Of a stretch of 64,000 bases of DNA, positions 47,357 to 58,100 are shown piece after piece (position 1 is the stretch's first letter; every line of letters begins with the position of its first letter). Position numbers and translations under genes: made by a program. The notes under the pieces are model-generated. The model did not search any database, was not told where the DNA came from, and worked only from the letters and a program-made list of their open reading frames with translations. The stretch spans positions 149,722,344-149,786,343 of the forward strand of contig JAOWCC010000577.1 of assembly GCA_030867875.1 (NCBI GenBank), read 5' to 3'. Source of the stretch: Actinernus sp. WN-2022. Taxonomy: Eukaryota > Cnidaria > Anthozoa > Actiniaria > Actinernidae.

Positions 47357-47493
47357 TAGACCAGTTTACGGTTCATGCGCAGCTGTTCATGTCTTTCGTT
47401 TCAACTGGCGGGCGCCATTGTTTAACATCTGGTGGCCCGCTACCAGAGAAACAAAGGATTTGTACAACTGCGCATGAACCGTAAACTGGGCTA
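47357..47493. mobile_element. 137-bp MITE with TAGMCCAGTTTACGG ends
   Basis: TAGACCAGTTTACGGTTCAT at the left pairs with ATGAACCGTAAACTGGGCTA at the right, with one mismatch, followed by further complementary bases (GCGCAG and CTGCGC). No coding sequence. Confidence 0.7.
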
Positions 47494-47569
47494 TTGCTGT
47501 TCAGTTACGTGTGCCTGTATTAAAAAAACCGCTTAAGTGCTAAAAAAGCGCAGCCGTGCTAAAAAAAAG

Positions 47570-48420
47570 CACGAGAAACGTGCGCCAGTATTACAAAAAA
47601 AACGTGCGCCATGGCTCAAAAATAACGTGCCCCGTGGCTCAAAAATAACATGCACCATGGTAGTTAACAATTATTCACTGAAGTGGAGGTGAATAATTGT
47701 TTTAGTATATACCACACTCCAGGTGAATAGCCAGCACCAAATAGTTATTTTATTTTCTGTCAAATGAACAAAAACTCGCGCGAGATGATCGCTGCTTTGC
47801 TCGGAGGTGAATATGATATCATATTCACTGTTTAAGTAGCCAATCAGAGCGCGCGAAAAGTGATATTCAGTGGTGTGGTATATACTAATATAAAATAACG
47901 TGCGCCATAGCTAAAATAACGTGCGCTATGGCTAAAAAATAACGTGCGCCATGGCTAAAAAATAACGTGTGCCATGGCTAATATAAAATAACGTACGCCA
48001 TGGCTAATATAAAATAACGTACGCCATGGCTAAAAACAACGTGCGCCATGGCTAAAAAATAACGTGCGCCATGGCTTAAAAATAACGTGCGCCATGGCTT
48101 AAAAATAACGTGCGCCATGGCTAAAAAATAACGTGCGCCATGGCTAAAATATAACGTGCGCCATGGCTAGAAAATAACGTACGCCATGGCTAGAAAATAA
48201 GGTGCGCCATGGCTCAAAAATAAGGTGCGCCATGGCTAGAAAATAACGTGCGCCATGGCTAGAAAATAACGTGCGCCATGGCTAGAAAATAACGTGCGCC
48301 ATGGCTAGAAAATAACGTGCGCCATGGCTAGAAAATAACGTGCGCCAGTTATACAAAACGTGCGCCATTACTAAAAAGAAGATGCGCCATTTCTAAAAAC
48401 ATTGTGCGCCAGTACCAAAA
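47570..48420 (+). repeat. ~21-bp minisatellite with AACGTGCGCCATGGCT core, split by a MITE
   Basis: Roughly 25 units of AAAATAACGTGCGCCATGGCT with small variants (TCAAAA, TAGAAA, ATATAAA spacers). The array is interrupted at about 47666-47890 by MITE sequence and continues in decaying form to about 48605, right up to the SESTD1-like exon 10 intron boundary. Confidence 0.93.
47702..47888. mobile_element. 187-bp TTAGTATATACCACAC MITE inside the minisatellite
   Basis: Perfect 16-bp terminal inverted repeats and near identity to 26905-27090. It inserted into the AACGTGCGCCATGGCT array, so it is younger than at least part of the array. Confidence 0.8.
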
Positions 48421-48629
48421 CAAATTTGCGTCGTGCTAAAAAAAAGTGTACCAGTGGAAAAAAAATACGCTTGTACTAAAACAACGTGCGCTAGAATAAA
48501 CGTACGCTGATGCTTAGAAAACGTGTGCTGTGCTAAAAAAACGTTGCCAGTGATAAAACAAAGTGCTCTTCTTCTAAAAAAACGTGCACCATAATAAAAA
48601 CGCGTTCGTACTACGTTAACTTGCAGTAC

Positions 48630-48741
48630 CTTCAGCCTTGTGTTCAAGTGAAGTAAGCATTGCTTCTGCACTCTCCAGATCGTCCATCATGATCGCATCT
48701 GAACACAACAGCTCCAGCAGGTCGTCCAGAAGACTGGAAAA
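48630..48741 (-). CDS. SESTD1-like gene, exon 10 (spectrin repeat, last one seen)
   Basis: Acceptor CTTTAG, donor AAG/GTACTG; 112 bp, ending at phase 1. Encodes FSSLLDDLLELLCSDA and then DDLESAEAMLTSLEHKAEG. LDDLLELLC resembles the LDGLLGMLC segment I recall from human SESTD1, the strongest single pointer to that protein over Trio. The remaining spectrin region and the stop codon must lie beyond 48630; only repeat DNA and the gap follow here. Confidence 0.88.
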
Positions 48742-49140
48742 CTAAAGAAAGGAAATGACATCACAACATTAAATCTTCGTTTTCAGTGTTAGATCTTAAG
48801 CTGGATGGAAAGCTCTAGAGATACCATGACAACGAATATGGTTCGGACTATGATATGGCACGATACGATCCCTGAAACATGCCGTAATATTGTAATAATT
48901 TTCTACTGTTTTCCCTTCTTATCCAAACAAACTGCAGAGCTACGACACGTTGGAAGTCATGGTACAATTACGGTTCAGTGCAGTTACGATCTTTCCCACT
49001 CATTATCATATATCCACTCTATAGCTACGGTAAAGTCCGTTCAACGCTAAAATGATTTTAATACCCCATTTAATTTTTAATCAGAATGCAGGATTTCGAA
49101 AACCCGGTTCCACATTACTCATGCTACCTATTAAACAGGC

Positions 49141-49290
49141 GTATTGCTGGTTTTCACTCAATCCCCAGAGATTCAAATGACAAAGAGCATGGCAGCCATG
49201 TTGGTGCCCCAACAAAAGAAGCTAACGAGGAATCTATTGTTTAAGGGCACCAACATGGCGGCTATGACGTCATGTGAAAGCCAGCAATAC
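49141..49290. mobile_element. 150-bp MITE abutting a splice donor
   Basis: GTATTGCTGGTTTTCAC at the left and GTGAAAGCCAGCAATAC at the right form terminal inverted repeats with one mismatch. An inner pair, GCCATGTTGGTGCCC and GGGCACCAACATGGC, is also complementary. The right edge touches the end of exon 9 at 49291, and on the minus strand the element's first two bases are the GT of the splice donor. Confidence 0.75.
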
Positions 49291-49482
49291 CTTTCCTGCG
49301 TTGTGATGAAACGTTAGCGAGCCGACCACCAGATCTTTCCTTCTTTCCATTCTCGACGCGAAGCTACGACACACTTTATCCAAGTAATCCTTTTGAGATC
49401 GTAGCTCTCTAGTGGCGTAGTGGTTGTCTTGTAACATCTTCTTGGTCAACTCTCGCACCTGACCAAACAGGTTGATGATCTC
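49291..49482 (-). CDS. SESTD1-like gene, exon 9 (spectrin repeat)
   Basis: Acceptor CGTGTAG; 192 bp, 64 codons, phase 0. Encodes EIINLFGQVRELTKKML, then a helix ending SRMERRKDLVVGSLTFHHNA. The ERRxxL....xFHxNA motif is the boundary of successive repeats in this family. The donor is unusual: the GTATTGCTGG after the exon is the exact terminus of a MITE (49141-49290), so a mobile element now supplies the splice site. Confidence 0.9.
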
Positions 49483-50457
49483 CTACACGGATAACAAACA
49501 ACGACACGAAACGTGTTAAAGGGACTGGTCGTGGTGTTGAGCATGTAATGGCATCAATGTTCGATTAGTCACTGTTAATTCGTTACAAACAATTAAAGTC
49601 TCCACCCTCGATGCTTAATTGAAAAGATATGCAATATTCTCCTTGAAGAACATCTCTACACATTTAGTCGGTTCCGGTATAGAACAATGGAATTGGGGCG
49701 TGGTAGGTTTATAAAAAAAGTTTCATGTCGAACCTTAATCGTCCGAACACAGACTACCAAGCTGATTACCTTTGTATTGAGTATACCGGAAACATGTTAA
49801 GTTATTCAGTGTGTTTTATGTATTGAAATCAGGACTGATGTGATTCTAATAACATGACGTTGCCGCATACGTTTGTAGGTACAACAAACCTGTGGCGGTT
49901 TCGAGACGAATTAAAATTTAAACTAATTCACGTTTTTGCGGTAAAAGAAAAGTAAAAGAGAACAACTCTTTTTTGAACGTCGGTAACTCGAGAAAGTCTT
50001 GAAAGACTAATAAACTTGGAACTGTTGAGGGTCCTACGACTTTCAGTCCTTATCTGGGGACACGTGAAGGTTTAATCGATTGCAGTTCCAGAACGATATT
50101 TTTTCCAAGGGACATATCTCCTATTAAGTTATTTTATAACCGTTTTCATTGAAGTGCGACTGTGAACGTTTCAAGCCCCGTTTGGAAAATTACATCTTGC
50201 CGACTGTCAATCAAACAAGTACGCCTTTGAAAGCTTTGTATGAGACGAGACGCCGCATTTGATCGAACGCGACTTGAAACTTCCAGGGTCGCATTTCAAT
50301 GAAAACGGTAATCCTGAGTGTTGGTCCGGCCGGGATGTCCACCCGCATGCCAGACCATCGCTTAACCACATACCTAACAGGGATACAGTTCAAGCGCCTA
50401 CCGGACTTTACAACGCCCACACGTTTTCATCAGATGAAGCTGCATGAATTTACTTAC

Positions 50458-50580
50458 TCTGGCTGAGAGTTCAAAATCCTCGTGGCGTCGCATATGAAAT
50501 TCACAACTCTTAACGGAGTCTCCGATGTCGTTTGTTGAGCTAAGATAGGCCTCGCCCGTGTCAAACAGCCAGTCACTGAC
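50458..50580 (-). CDS. SESTD1-like gene, exon 8 (spectrin repeat)
   Basis: Acceptor TTCTGTAG, donor AGA/GTAAGT; 123 bp, phase 0. Encodes VSDWLFDTGEAYL, then IGDSVKSCEFHMRRHEDFE. The pattern W-(x)-G.A.L.....IG.S...........KRHE.FE is the spectrin-repeat signature of SESTD1, Trio and Kalirin. Confidence 0.9.
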
Positions 50581-51331
50581 CTACAGAAGTAAATAAAGGA
50601 TAAGCAGCCAGTCAATGACCTACAGAAGTAAATAAAGAAACAAGTAATATTAGGGACGCGCGACGTTCCATTTTGAAAGCCATTCTGGTGCAAACGCACA
50701 CGTGACGACCCGCGGTCAAGTCCCTATTTCCTATTGGCGCACATAGTTACTACCTAAATAAGGTAATAGAGACAGTTTTCTCATTGAGTGTCGTAAAAGA
50801 AAAACCAAACTGATGATAGAGCGAATCATGGGAGCAAGTAAAAATGAAATGAGCCAACTACTGAAGTAATTCGTGATTGGTTTTACCGATACCGTAGCCT
50901 TCCGTAACCTACTGTAACCATTTTTCTGATATTCAACTGTCAAATTATACAAAAAGAATATTAACCTCCATCTCAGTGCATACTGAGATGGAGGTTATGT
51001 TGTACTTAATGTTGTACTTAATGACTGGCTCCGAGTGAAACAGTTAATTGTTTCCCCGAGATCCTCGATGTTCCCTGTAAATAATTTGTTATATAGCAAC
51101 AATTATTCCTTTAGCCGGAGTTTTGGTAAACAAATATATATTTTCCTTCCTTTAGCTAGCCAGTGGCACGCGCGACATATCACACCATATATTTGAATTG
51201 TATCGCGCGCGTGACTATTTAACAATGGTGAATATTTACCTCGACTGCGAGGCAATGCAGATAAACTGGTGCACCATAGATTTCACCATACTAGAAAACT
51301 CTTAGACTATAAAGGGACAAATTAGTATTAC

Positions 51332-51736
51332 CTTCTGAAATCCAACCTCGAATTCCTTTAAATCCCTGCACTGCATAAGTTCGGTCCTTCTCTTCTCCCA
51401 CATATCAACCAACTGGTCGCATTTCCTCGCCAGCTCGTTCACGACCCCCTGTACCTGGATTTTCTCTTCCGTTACCAAGGAGATGGGTGCTCCTGAGTGC
51501 CGCAGGCCAGCTGGTATCCGGGGCTCACACCGTTCAATCCATTTAACAAGCTCACGACCACTTTTAATGACGGGTTGAGAGACATCCTCGAAAGAGGCAC
51601 GTTTTCTTTCATGGTCATAGATGAGCTCCTCGGTGTCCGAGACATTACTGCCTAATGAATGGGTATCTAAATCTTGCTGGAGATTGTCTAATTTTTCCAT
51701 CAGCGCTTCTGCCTCGTCTACAAATCGCTCGATGGA
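51332..51736 (-). CDS. SESTD1-like gene, exon 7 (first spectrin-repeat region)
   Basis: Acceptor TTTTTTTAG, donor AAG/GTAATA; 405 bp, 135 codons, phase 0. It begins SIERFVDEAEALMEKL, a helical heptad-rich start of a spectrin repeat. A polar linker with EELIYDHERKR and an acidic stretch follows, then another helical segment (WEKRRTELMQCRDLKEFE) leading into the next exon. It is long and uninterrupted, with consistent coding character. No actin-binding or RhoGEF sequence is seen, which favours SESTD1 over Trio/Kalirin, though the 3' end of the gene is missing. Confidence 0.9.
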
Positions 51737-51929
51737 CTAAAAAAAGCAGCATAAGCTTGCATTAAACAAATAGGGCCACTTATACAGGAGAAAATACCGT
51801 ATTTCCTCGATTTAGCGCCTACCCCGATTAAGCACCTCCCTTTGAATGCGAATTTTGAAATAAGATAATGGCCTTAATCTCCCCTCTCTCCCCTCCCATA
51901 TACTTACACTTACCTTTCATTCAGATGTA

Positions 51930-52035
51930 ATACCACGTACTGAACTCAGAGGGATTTGAACTCAGCAACTCTGCCTTGACACACCCAGTTTTCCACTGAC
52001 TTAACACACTGCGCCACACAAGCGCTTGTTGATTT
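51930..52035 (-). mobile_element. Possible tRNA-derived SINE head
   Basis: On the minus strand, a box A-like TGGCGCAGTGTGTTAAGTC and a box B-like GAGTTCAAATCCC are about 50 bases apart, as in Leu/Ser-type tRNA-derived SINEs. The stems are imperfect and the body is not defined. Confidence 0.4.
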
Positions 52036-52259
52036 GGAAGCAACATTTATTGTATAAGTAACTTAAACCAGAACCCAGATCCTCTCGGGTCAACAAGTCA
52101 ACACTTACATGAAGTAGTAACCCACATGGAATCTGACATGAAACTCCAAATTTGTTTTTTTGCTTTAGTTTGCTTCAAACAATAAACAATCATGTGAACT
52201 AATCCAAATCCTACCCCTACATTTTAAAAAACCCTAACCGTCAACAATGTGTGCTCACT

Positions 52260-52395
52260 AATTTGTTTGAGTCAAATTAAACTAGTTTGTTTTGACCAGG
52301 TCAAACTGACCTAGTTTGAATTGACTGGATCAAATTGAACTAGTTTGTTTTGACCCATGGTCAAATTGAACTGAATGGTCAAGTTCAACTACAAC
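52260..52395. repeat. TCAAATTGAACTAGTTTG-type short repeat
   Basis: Three or four diverged copies of a word around TCAAATTGAACTAGTTTGTT separated by GACC(A)GGTC-like spacers, in partly inverted arrangement. Confidence 0.7.
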
Positions 52396-52398
52396 ATA

Positions 52399-52545
52399 TA
52401 GCGATGTTTCGTGTGTCGTCATCTATTGTCATTAATGTGCCAACCAGAGATCCATTGGTTCCTAACACAAATCGGGCTTTACAAATCATGGTTGGTACAT
52501 TAGCATAACAATTGCAATGTTTATCAACACGAAACATCGCTATAC
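52399..52545. mobile_element. MITE with ATAGCGATGTTTCGTG ends
   Basis: ATAGCGATGTTTCGTG at the left pairs with CACGAAACATCGCTAT at the right; these ends are perfectly inverted over 16 bp. Related to 44838-44985. Confidence 0.75.
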
Positions 52546-52743
52546 ACCTATTTCAAAAAGGTTGTCCCGGCCAAGCGACAAGTGACATTCCCAGCCCGAA
52601 ATGGATTGTGGTTGTAGCTGAAAGTCTGGTGAATTCGTTTGTTTCAAATTTATGGTCTTCTGCGAGTCGATTTTCGAATTACATCGTAGTTTATCGGTCT
52701 GATAATGTCGCTTGACAGGGACGTTTTTTGAAATAGGTGTATA
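52541..52743. mobile_element. 203-bp TIR element next to and overlapping the MITE end
   Basis: TATACACCTATTTCAAAAAG...GGCCAAGCGAC at the left pairs with GTCGCTTGACAGGGACG...AAATAGGTGTATA at the right with a few mismatches. The ends are TATA, suggesting TA targets. It is followed by a worn copy of the TTAGTATATACCACAC-type element to about 52880. Confidence 0.65.
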
Positions 52744-52969
52744 CCACACAAGTGAAATAACCAGCCTCAAATTAGTTCAAACAATTCAAAAATCCATTAA
52801 AAGATTAATTCTTCGCGCGCGAGACCGAAAACAGTGAATAGCAAAGGATATTCACCTCTGGAGTAGCCAATCAGAGCCTAATTTTGTATTGTCCCTTGGT
52901 ACTTTCTCCGTAACAACCTTTTTGATTTAGGTCAGTGTATAACTTTACTCTGTACTTGTACTGACTCAC

Positions 52970-53086
52970 CAGTCGCCTCTGAATCCATTCCTCGTGGTCA
53001 TATGCTAATGTCCCGCCATACTCACGACACAAGTGGGCTTCATCTGCAAACTGGTTCAGTTTACTGCGAGATGACAACACGGTAAT
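52970..53086 (-). CDS. SESTD1-like gene, exon 6 (SEC14 to spectrin linker)
   Basis: Acceptor TTGTTAG, donor CTG/GTGAGT; 117 bp, phase 0. Encodes ITVLSSRSKLNQF, then YGGTLAYDHEEWIQRRL. The GGxLxYDHxxWxxxRL motif right after the SEC14 domain is shared with SESTD1 and Trio/Kalirin. Confidence 0.9.
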
Positions 53087-54960
53087 CTAACAAAAAACAA
53101 AAATACGAATGAACAGGTTAGAAAATAGCACAAAGTGCAGGCTTCAGGATTTGGTGGGTAAATTCAAAGCGGATGTCTGGTCGAGAATCTGGCTGGTCTG
53201 TGACGCAATAAGAATGGAAAGCGGGCTGTAGGGCAGTAAACTTTTTCTCCAAAAAGTTTGTATCCTCCTTTCGACTGTAAACACAGTCAAGGTTGAAGTG
53301 CTGTTTTTTTAACAACAGGGAATCGACCCGGGAATCGACCCGTGAACGTTGGTCCAAAGGAGCACGAATCGCTAGGAAACAACTTCGAATATAAACTATA
53401 TGTGCCGAGTCCGGAAACTAGCTTTGCTAGCCTTGAACGCTGGGGATAAATGTTTGCAAAAAATGACTACAATGAGAAAAAATTATATCCAAATATTAAT
53501 ACCGGTAAACCAAAGGAAGAACAAAATGAGGAGAAAAACTTCCTTTGCTGGGGCTCGTTGCTGTGGAATTTTAGCGTAGCGGTCAAATGGCATGAGCTAG
53601 TAAACCAGTGAAGTTAAGCCCGATAGGGCGAGGTTAGTTCTTATGGGATTTTTCTGCGATTCCCGAAAAATGTATCCCTGTCCTGTCCTTAATAGTGTTT
53701 GTCTTTGTCGTCAGCGACCTTCCCTGGCACAAAATCACAGAGAAAAATATTAGAAACTGAACCTCTGTAAGCACAGGGAATCCGCCGATTCGATTCCGTG
53801 AACTCGCTGATCTGAAGATTTTTTGTGAACCCTCGAGCGCTGGAGAGAATTGTTTGCAAAATATGACTACCATGGGAAAGAATAACACCCAAATATGAAT
53901 ACCGGTACACCAAAGGAAGAAACACATTACGAAGGTAAAAACTTTCTGATTGCCGCTGGAACGAGTCACCGACTTCCGACAGAGAAACGTCTCGGTAAAG
54001 AGGTTAAAATTCACTCTAATTCGCTGAAATTGCGTACAGACACAGCCAAGGAAAATATTAAGACACCATATAAGTTTCATTAATTTTATGGCGCTATTTT
54101 TATCAAACATCTACATCCAAACATCCTCCTACGAACCTCATATGTATGCAAGAAATTTCGATCAAAACGTCGCAAAACGTAATATTTATCCCACCACGCA
54201 AATTCGCTTGTTTATCGTCACTGTTTATTGTGTATTTTGCCCTACTCAGAGTACAAGACACAAGACTGAATATTTTGTGATTGGTCGGGCCAATCAGAAA
54301 ATATGTTTTAGACAACGTCCCATAATTGTAAATATAAATATTAGATTTATTCCACAAAAAGTACTTACAGTATATATATACTTATTTTAGTATATTTTTC
54401 AAGGAAACCTTTTTGAGATTGACTGTATCTCTGATATACTTGAACAAGTCCGTGTATAAAATACAAAATACCTACGAAACTTATAACAACCCAAAATAAG
54501 GCACATTGTTGCCTTACGATAAGCAATCGGTAGACAGCGGTGAGACGGCAAATATCTGTAACGTCGAACTTTTCATGCTCCGAACGCAATCGAAACAGTC
54601 ACGTGCTGATATGATATACTTCGTTAACGAATGAATTGAGCTAGTGATCCCCATGCAAAAGGCTTTGCCATGGATGCTTGAGGACAAGCTATCTTTAAAA
54701 TCGCTGTTTTATAAAAAAATCGAAAATCGATTGGAGGTGGAAAATAGCATTTACAAACAGGTTTTACTTAATAACCCTATCGATATTATTGTATTGTATA
54801 TTGAACTACTCCCTAACACCCACCCACCCAGCACAATAACACACATATTCACTGATACACCTACACACAAAAGGTCATCAGAAATTCAACTCATACTTTT
54901 AAAAAAGGATTCCTTGAGATTTTAGTTTCATTGACAACAGTAAACCAAATTAAATCTGAC
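53087..54960 (-). other. Intron 5 of the SESTD1-like gene
   Basis: 1.9 kb. Two blocks, around 53460-53540 and 53850-53940, repeat each other (TGTTTGCAAAA.ATGACTAC.ATG and ACCGGTA.ACCAAAGGAAGAA), so a diverged local duplication is present. No other gene seen; the minus-strand open frames at 53634-54110 show no domain. Confidence 0.5.
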
Positions 54961-55074
54961 CTCATATCCAAGATTTGACTGCTCTTTCTTTATTCCTGTG
55001 TCTGATTTCCTCTTCTCCCAGAATGCATCAGGCTTTATAATGATTATTTGGTGAATCTTGTCTGGGACAGTATC
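54961..55074 (-). CDS. SESTD1-like gene, exon 5 (end of SEC14 domain)
   Basis: Acceptor TTTCCCAG, donor GAG/GTCAGA; 114 bp, phase 0 at both ends. Encodes DTVPDKIHQIIIIKPDAFW and then EKRKSD through NLGYE. The IIKPDxFW motif and LGYE are typical of the last part of the SEC14 domain in SESTD1 (KPDEFW, LGFE in the human protein as I recall it) and in Trio. It joins exon 6 without a phase break. Confidence 0.88.
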
Positions 55075-55369
55075 CTGGGAAATAATGAAAGTACACTAAA
55101 CATTTAAACTGGGTTCAAATGTTTACACATATAACCCTGGATTCATGTGTACATTTGTTGATACTTTTACATAGTTAGATAGTTAGCCATCGAAAACATT
55201 GCTACCTTTTCATCTGTCCGACCGCTCGCCACCTACCTCGGACAGCATGCACTCTCAACTTAGGAATTCCCAGGAAAGGACGACCGAGACACTGTATGGG
55301 GCACCGATGTGGACAATATTCTGAGTGGCCAAATTTATTCTAATTCTCAATTGTCCATTGCAAACTTTG

Positions 55370-55875
55370 GGTACATAGTGGTTATTGCCCAAGCGTGAGG
55401 TCCGGATGAGGGGATAATTGTTGGTCGAGTAGAACACGACCAATATCCTCCCATCCAGACCGAACAAGCTTGGTCAATAATATAGGGGTGGGTGGATATT
55501 GGTCGAGTTCTTTTTTCGTGTGTTTATATGGTCATTCACACACGAAAAAAGAACGAGACCAATATCCCCCCATCCGGACGAACAACCTTGGTCAATAAGG
55601 TGTTTATTATATGGCATTTATCAAAATCAAATTTTATTTGAGAAACCATTACAATGCAAAGTTAGCAGTCAGCTGTTACTGGCTCGTATTTTGATTGGTT
55701 CTTATTTTGACACACATGACAAAGCAAAACCAAACCGAAAGAAATTGTGATCGACATCGCTTCGGATAAATAGTGGTTATTGACCAAGCGTGAGGTCCGG
55801 ACTGAGAGGATATTGGTTGAGTAGAACTCGACCAATATCCTCCCATCCGGACCGAACAAGCTTGGTCAATAAATG
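55370..55875. mobile_element. Cluster of three hairpin MITEs with TTGGTCAATAA ends
   Basis: Three palindromes lie at about 55377-55478, 55488-55598 and 55768-55872. Each has GTCCGGAC or CATCCGGAC and CGACCAATATCC in one arm with their complements in the other; the last runs TTATTGACCAAGC to GCTTGGTCAATAA. The second has a different loop (CGTGTGT/ACACACG arms). Confidence 0.75.
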
Positions 55876-55892
55876 TCATAATTATAATATAA

Positions 55893-58100
55893 ATGGCTTT
55901 GTTCTTTGGCGTAGATTTGGTGTACCTCACACCGCGGCAAAACGTCAGGCGCATCGATAGAGAGCTTTTCACTGATGATATCATCTCCTCGTCATTATCT
56001 GAATATGAGGATATTCATGATGTCACTGAACTTGTGGATTGTTATGAAGATACATTGTCATCACTACTTGATCGCCATGCTCCGATCAGAAAACGTGTTA
56101 TCGTACTTCGTCCTGCTGCCCCATGGTATTCTGAAGAGATCAGAGCTGGGAAAATCAAGAGACGTAAACTTGAGCGTGCATGGCGTGCGAAAGGACTAAC
56201 CGTAAATAGAGAGATGTACGTTGAACAGTGCAACCTAGTTAACAAGTTGATCCATGACTCGAAAATGAAATTCTACTCTACACTTATAGAAGAGAATAGC
56301 TCAAATCAGAAGGTCCTGTTCAGTGCTATTGAGAAGATGTTCAGCCTCAAGACAGCTAAGAGATTACCCTCGTGCGACAGTGCCCGTGACCTTGCTAACA
56401 AGTTTATTGATTTCTTTGTTAATAAGGTACGGGTGATTAGAGATGGTCTTACTCCAATAGCTACACATATTGCTGATGCACATCATAGCACTGACAGGTC
56501 TCTCGAACACGAGCTATGTGTATTCACTCCTACAACTGCTGATGAGTTATCTACCCTACTTAGAACTTCAATGATGAAATCATGTATCCTTGATCCTATT
56601 ACTGGTGGTGTTTTCAAAGACCGCTCTGGGGTGCTATTACCGATTGTTACTAGGATTGTGAACCTGTCGTTTGCAAGTGCTGTTGTGCCTAGCAAGTTTA
56701 AAGAAGCTGTTTTGTCACCCACTATCAAGAAAGCCACTATGGATCACGAGGAGTTCTCTAGCTTCAGACCGATTTCAAATTTGAGATTTATCTCCAAAGC
56801 TACTGAAAAGGTAGTTGCTGTGCGGTTAAACTGTCATCTTGATGAGGAACATTTGAGTGAGCTATTCCAATCAGCTTATAAGGCCGGTCACAGTACGGAA
56901 ACGGCACTGGTGAGAGTCCACAATGATATTCTCCGTGCCATAGATGAGCATGGTTGCGTCATACTTCTATTGTTAGATCTCTCTGCAGCATTCGATACTG
57001 TTGACCACCACATACTTCTCAACAGACTTAGTTGTCGCTTTGGGATTAAGGGTAAAGCTCTTGAGTGGATCCGTTCATACCTTTCAGATCGTACTCAATT
57101 TGTCTGTATTGACAAGGAACGGTCATCTAGTCGTGATCTCACTTGTGGAGTTCAACAAGGATCTGTGCTCGGTCCCATCATGTACTTGTTATATACGGCA
57201 CCTCTTGGGGACATCATTAAGCGACACAGTATGTCTTACCATATGTATGCAGACGATACCCAGATTTACATATCATTTCAGCCGTCAGTTTCTGGTGAAA
57301 CCATGCGTGCCAAGTCTCTAGTAGAAGATTGTGTCAGGGATATCAACAACTGGATGACATTAAATAAGTTAAAGCTTTACAATGATAAGTCTGAGCTGCT
57401 TGTGCTTAATGCTCGTCATCGTCCTCAAGTTGCTCTTGATTCGATTTATGCTGCAGATGAGCTAATACACTCATCTAAGTTCGCCAAAAACATTCGTGTT
57501 TGGTTCGATGATACCTTGTCTATGCAGAAACAAGTAAACTCAATATGTAAAACGGCATTCTTCCATCTTAGAAACATCGCTGGTATAAGGAAATTCCTAT
57601 CACTTAAACATTGTGAAATCCTTATTCATGCATTTATTTCATCTAAACTTGATTACTGTAACTCGCTGTTATCAGGTTTGCCAAGGGACTTAATGAAGAG
57701 ACTACAGTATGTTCAAAACTCGGCTGCACGACTTCTCACGTACTCACGCAAATATGAACATATCAGACCTATTATGAAGGAATTGCACTGGTTGCCCGTA
57801 GCAGAGAGGGTTGACTTTAAGATTTTACTACTGACATTTAAGGCTTTAAATAATATGGCACCTTTTTATCTTAATGAACTTTTAACTCCATATGTTCCGA
57901 AACGGTCACTACGCTCTGCTACCAAAAATTATTTAGTTATTCCTAAGTACAATTTAGAGTCCTATGGTCGCAGAGCTTTTTCAGTTATGGCGCCGTCCTT
58001 ATGGAATAATCTACCAGAAAACATAAGGATTATTCAATCTTTGACTGATTTTAAAAGTGCCATTAAAACATTTCTTTTTAAGCGCGCATACTATTCATGA
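55893..58100 (+). CDS. LINE reverse transcriptase ORF (735 residues, open)
   Basis: Reverse transcriptase of a non-LTR retrotransposon, which copies LINE RNA into chromosomal DNA. In order: a helical pre-RT segment; FRPISNLRFISKATEKVV near residue 290 (RT motif 2); DLSAAFDTVDH near 365 (motif A, catalytic Asp); GVQQGSVLGP near 422 (motif B); YADDT near 454 (motif C, two catalytic Asp); then a thumb and the C-terminal region with LHWLPVAERVDF typical of CR1/L2/Daphne-like elements. The frame is intact but lacks the N-terminal endonuclease. The first ~20 residues from the ATG at 55893 derive from the flanking TIR element, so this start is accidental. Stop TGA at 58098. Probably inactive for lack of endonuclease; a recent insertion judging by the intact frame. 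Confidence 0.9.
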   Translation: MALFFGVDLVYLTPRQNVRRIDRELFTDDIISSSLSEYEDIHDVTELVDCYEDTLSSLLDRHAPIRKRVIVLRPAAPWYSEEIRAGKIKRRKLERAWRAKGLTVNREMYVEQCNLVNKLIHDSKMKFYSTLIEENSSNQKVLFSAIEKMFSLKTAKRLPSCDSARDLANKFIDFFVNKVRVIRDGLTPIATHIADAHHSTDRSLEHELCVFTPTTADELSTLLRTSMMKSCILDPITGGVFKDRSGVLLPIVTRIVNLSFASAVVPSKFKEAVLSPTIKKATMDHEEFSSFRPISNLRFISKATEKVVAVRLNCHLDEEHLSELFQSAYKAGHSTETALVRVHNDILRAIDEHGCVILLLLDLSAAFDTVDHHILLNRLSCRFGIKGKALEWIRSYLSDRTQFVCIDKERSSSRDLTCGVQQGSVLGPIMYLLYTAPLGDIIKRHSMSYHMYADDTQIYISFQPSVSGETMRAKSLVEDCVRDINNWMTLNKLKLYNDKSELLVLNARHRPQVALDSIYAADELIHSSKFAKNIRVWFDDTLSMQKQVNSICKTAFFHLRNIAGIRKFLSLKHCEILIHAFISSKLDYCNSLLSGLPRDLMKRLQYVQNSAARLLTYSRKYEHIRPIMKELHWLPVAERVDFKILLLTFKALNNMAPFYLNELLTPYVPKRSLRSATKNYLVIPKYNLESYGRRAFSVMAPSLWNNLPENIRIIQSLTDFKSAIKTFLFKRAYYS

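Noticed and set aside
40916..53086. Trio/Kalirin RhoGEF as the identity of the SEC14-spectrin gene
   Set aside because: The SEC14 and first spectrin motifs also fit Trio, but LGYE...YGGTLAYDHEEW and LDDLLELLC resemble SESTD1 more, and no RhoGEF sequence is seen. Not fully excluded because the 3' end is missing.
53634..54110. A 158-residue minus-strand protein in intron 5
   Set aside because: Low-complexity hydrophobic composition, overlapping frames on both strands and no recognisable motif; it lies in a locally duplicated non-coding block.
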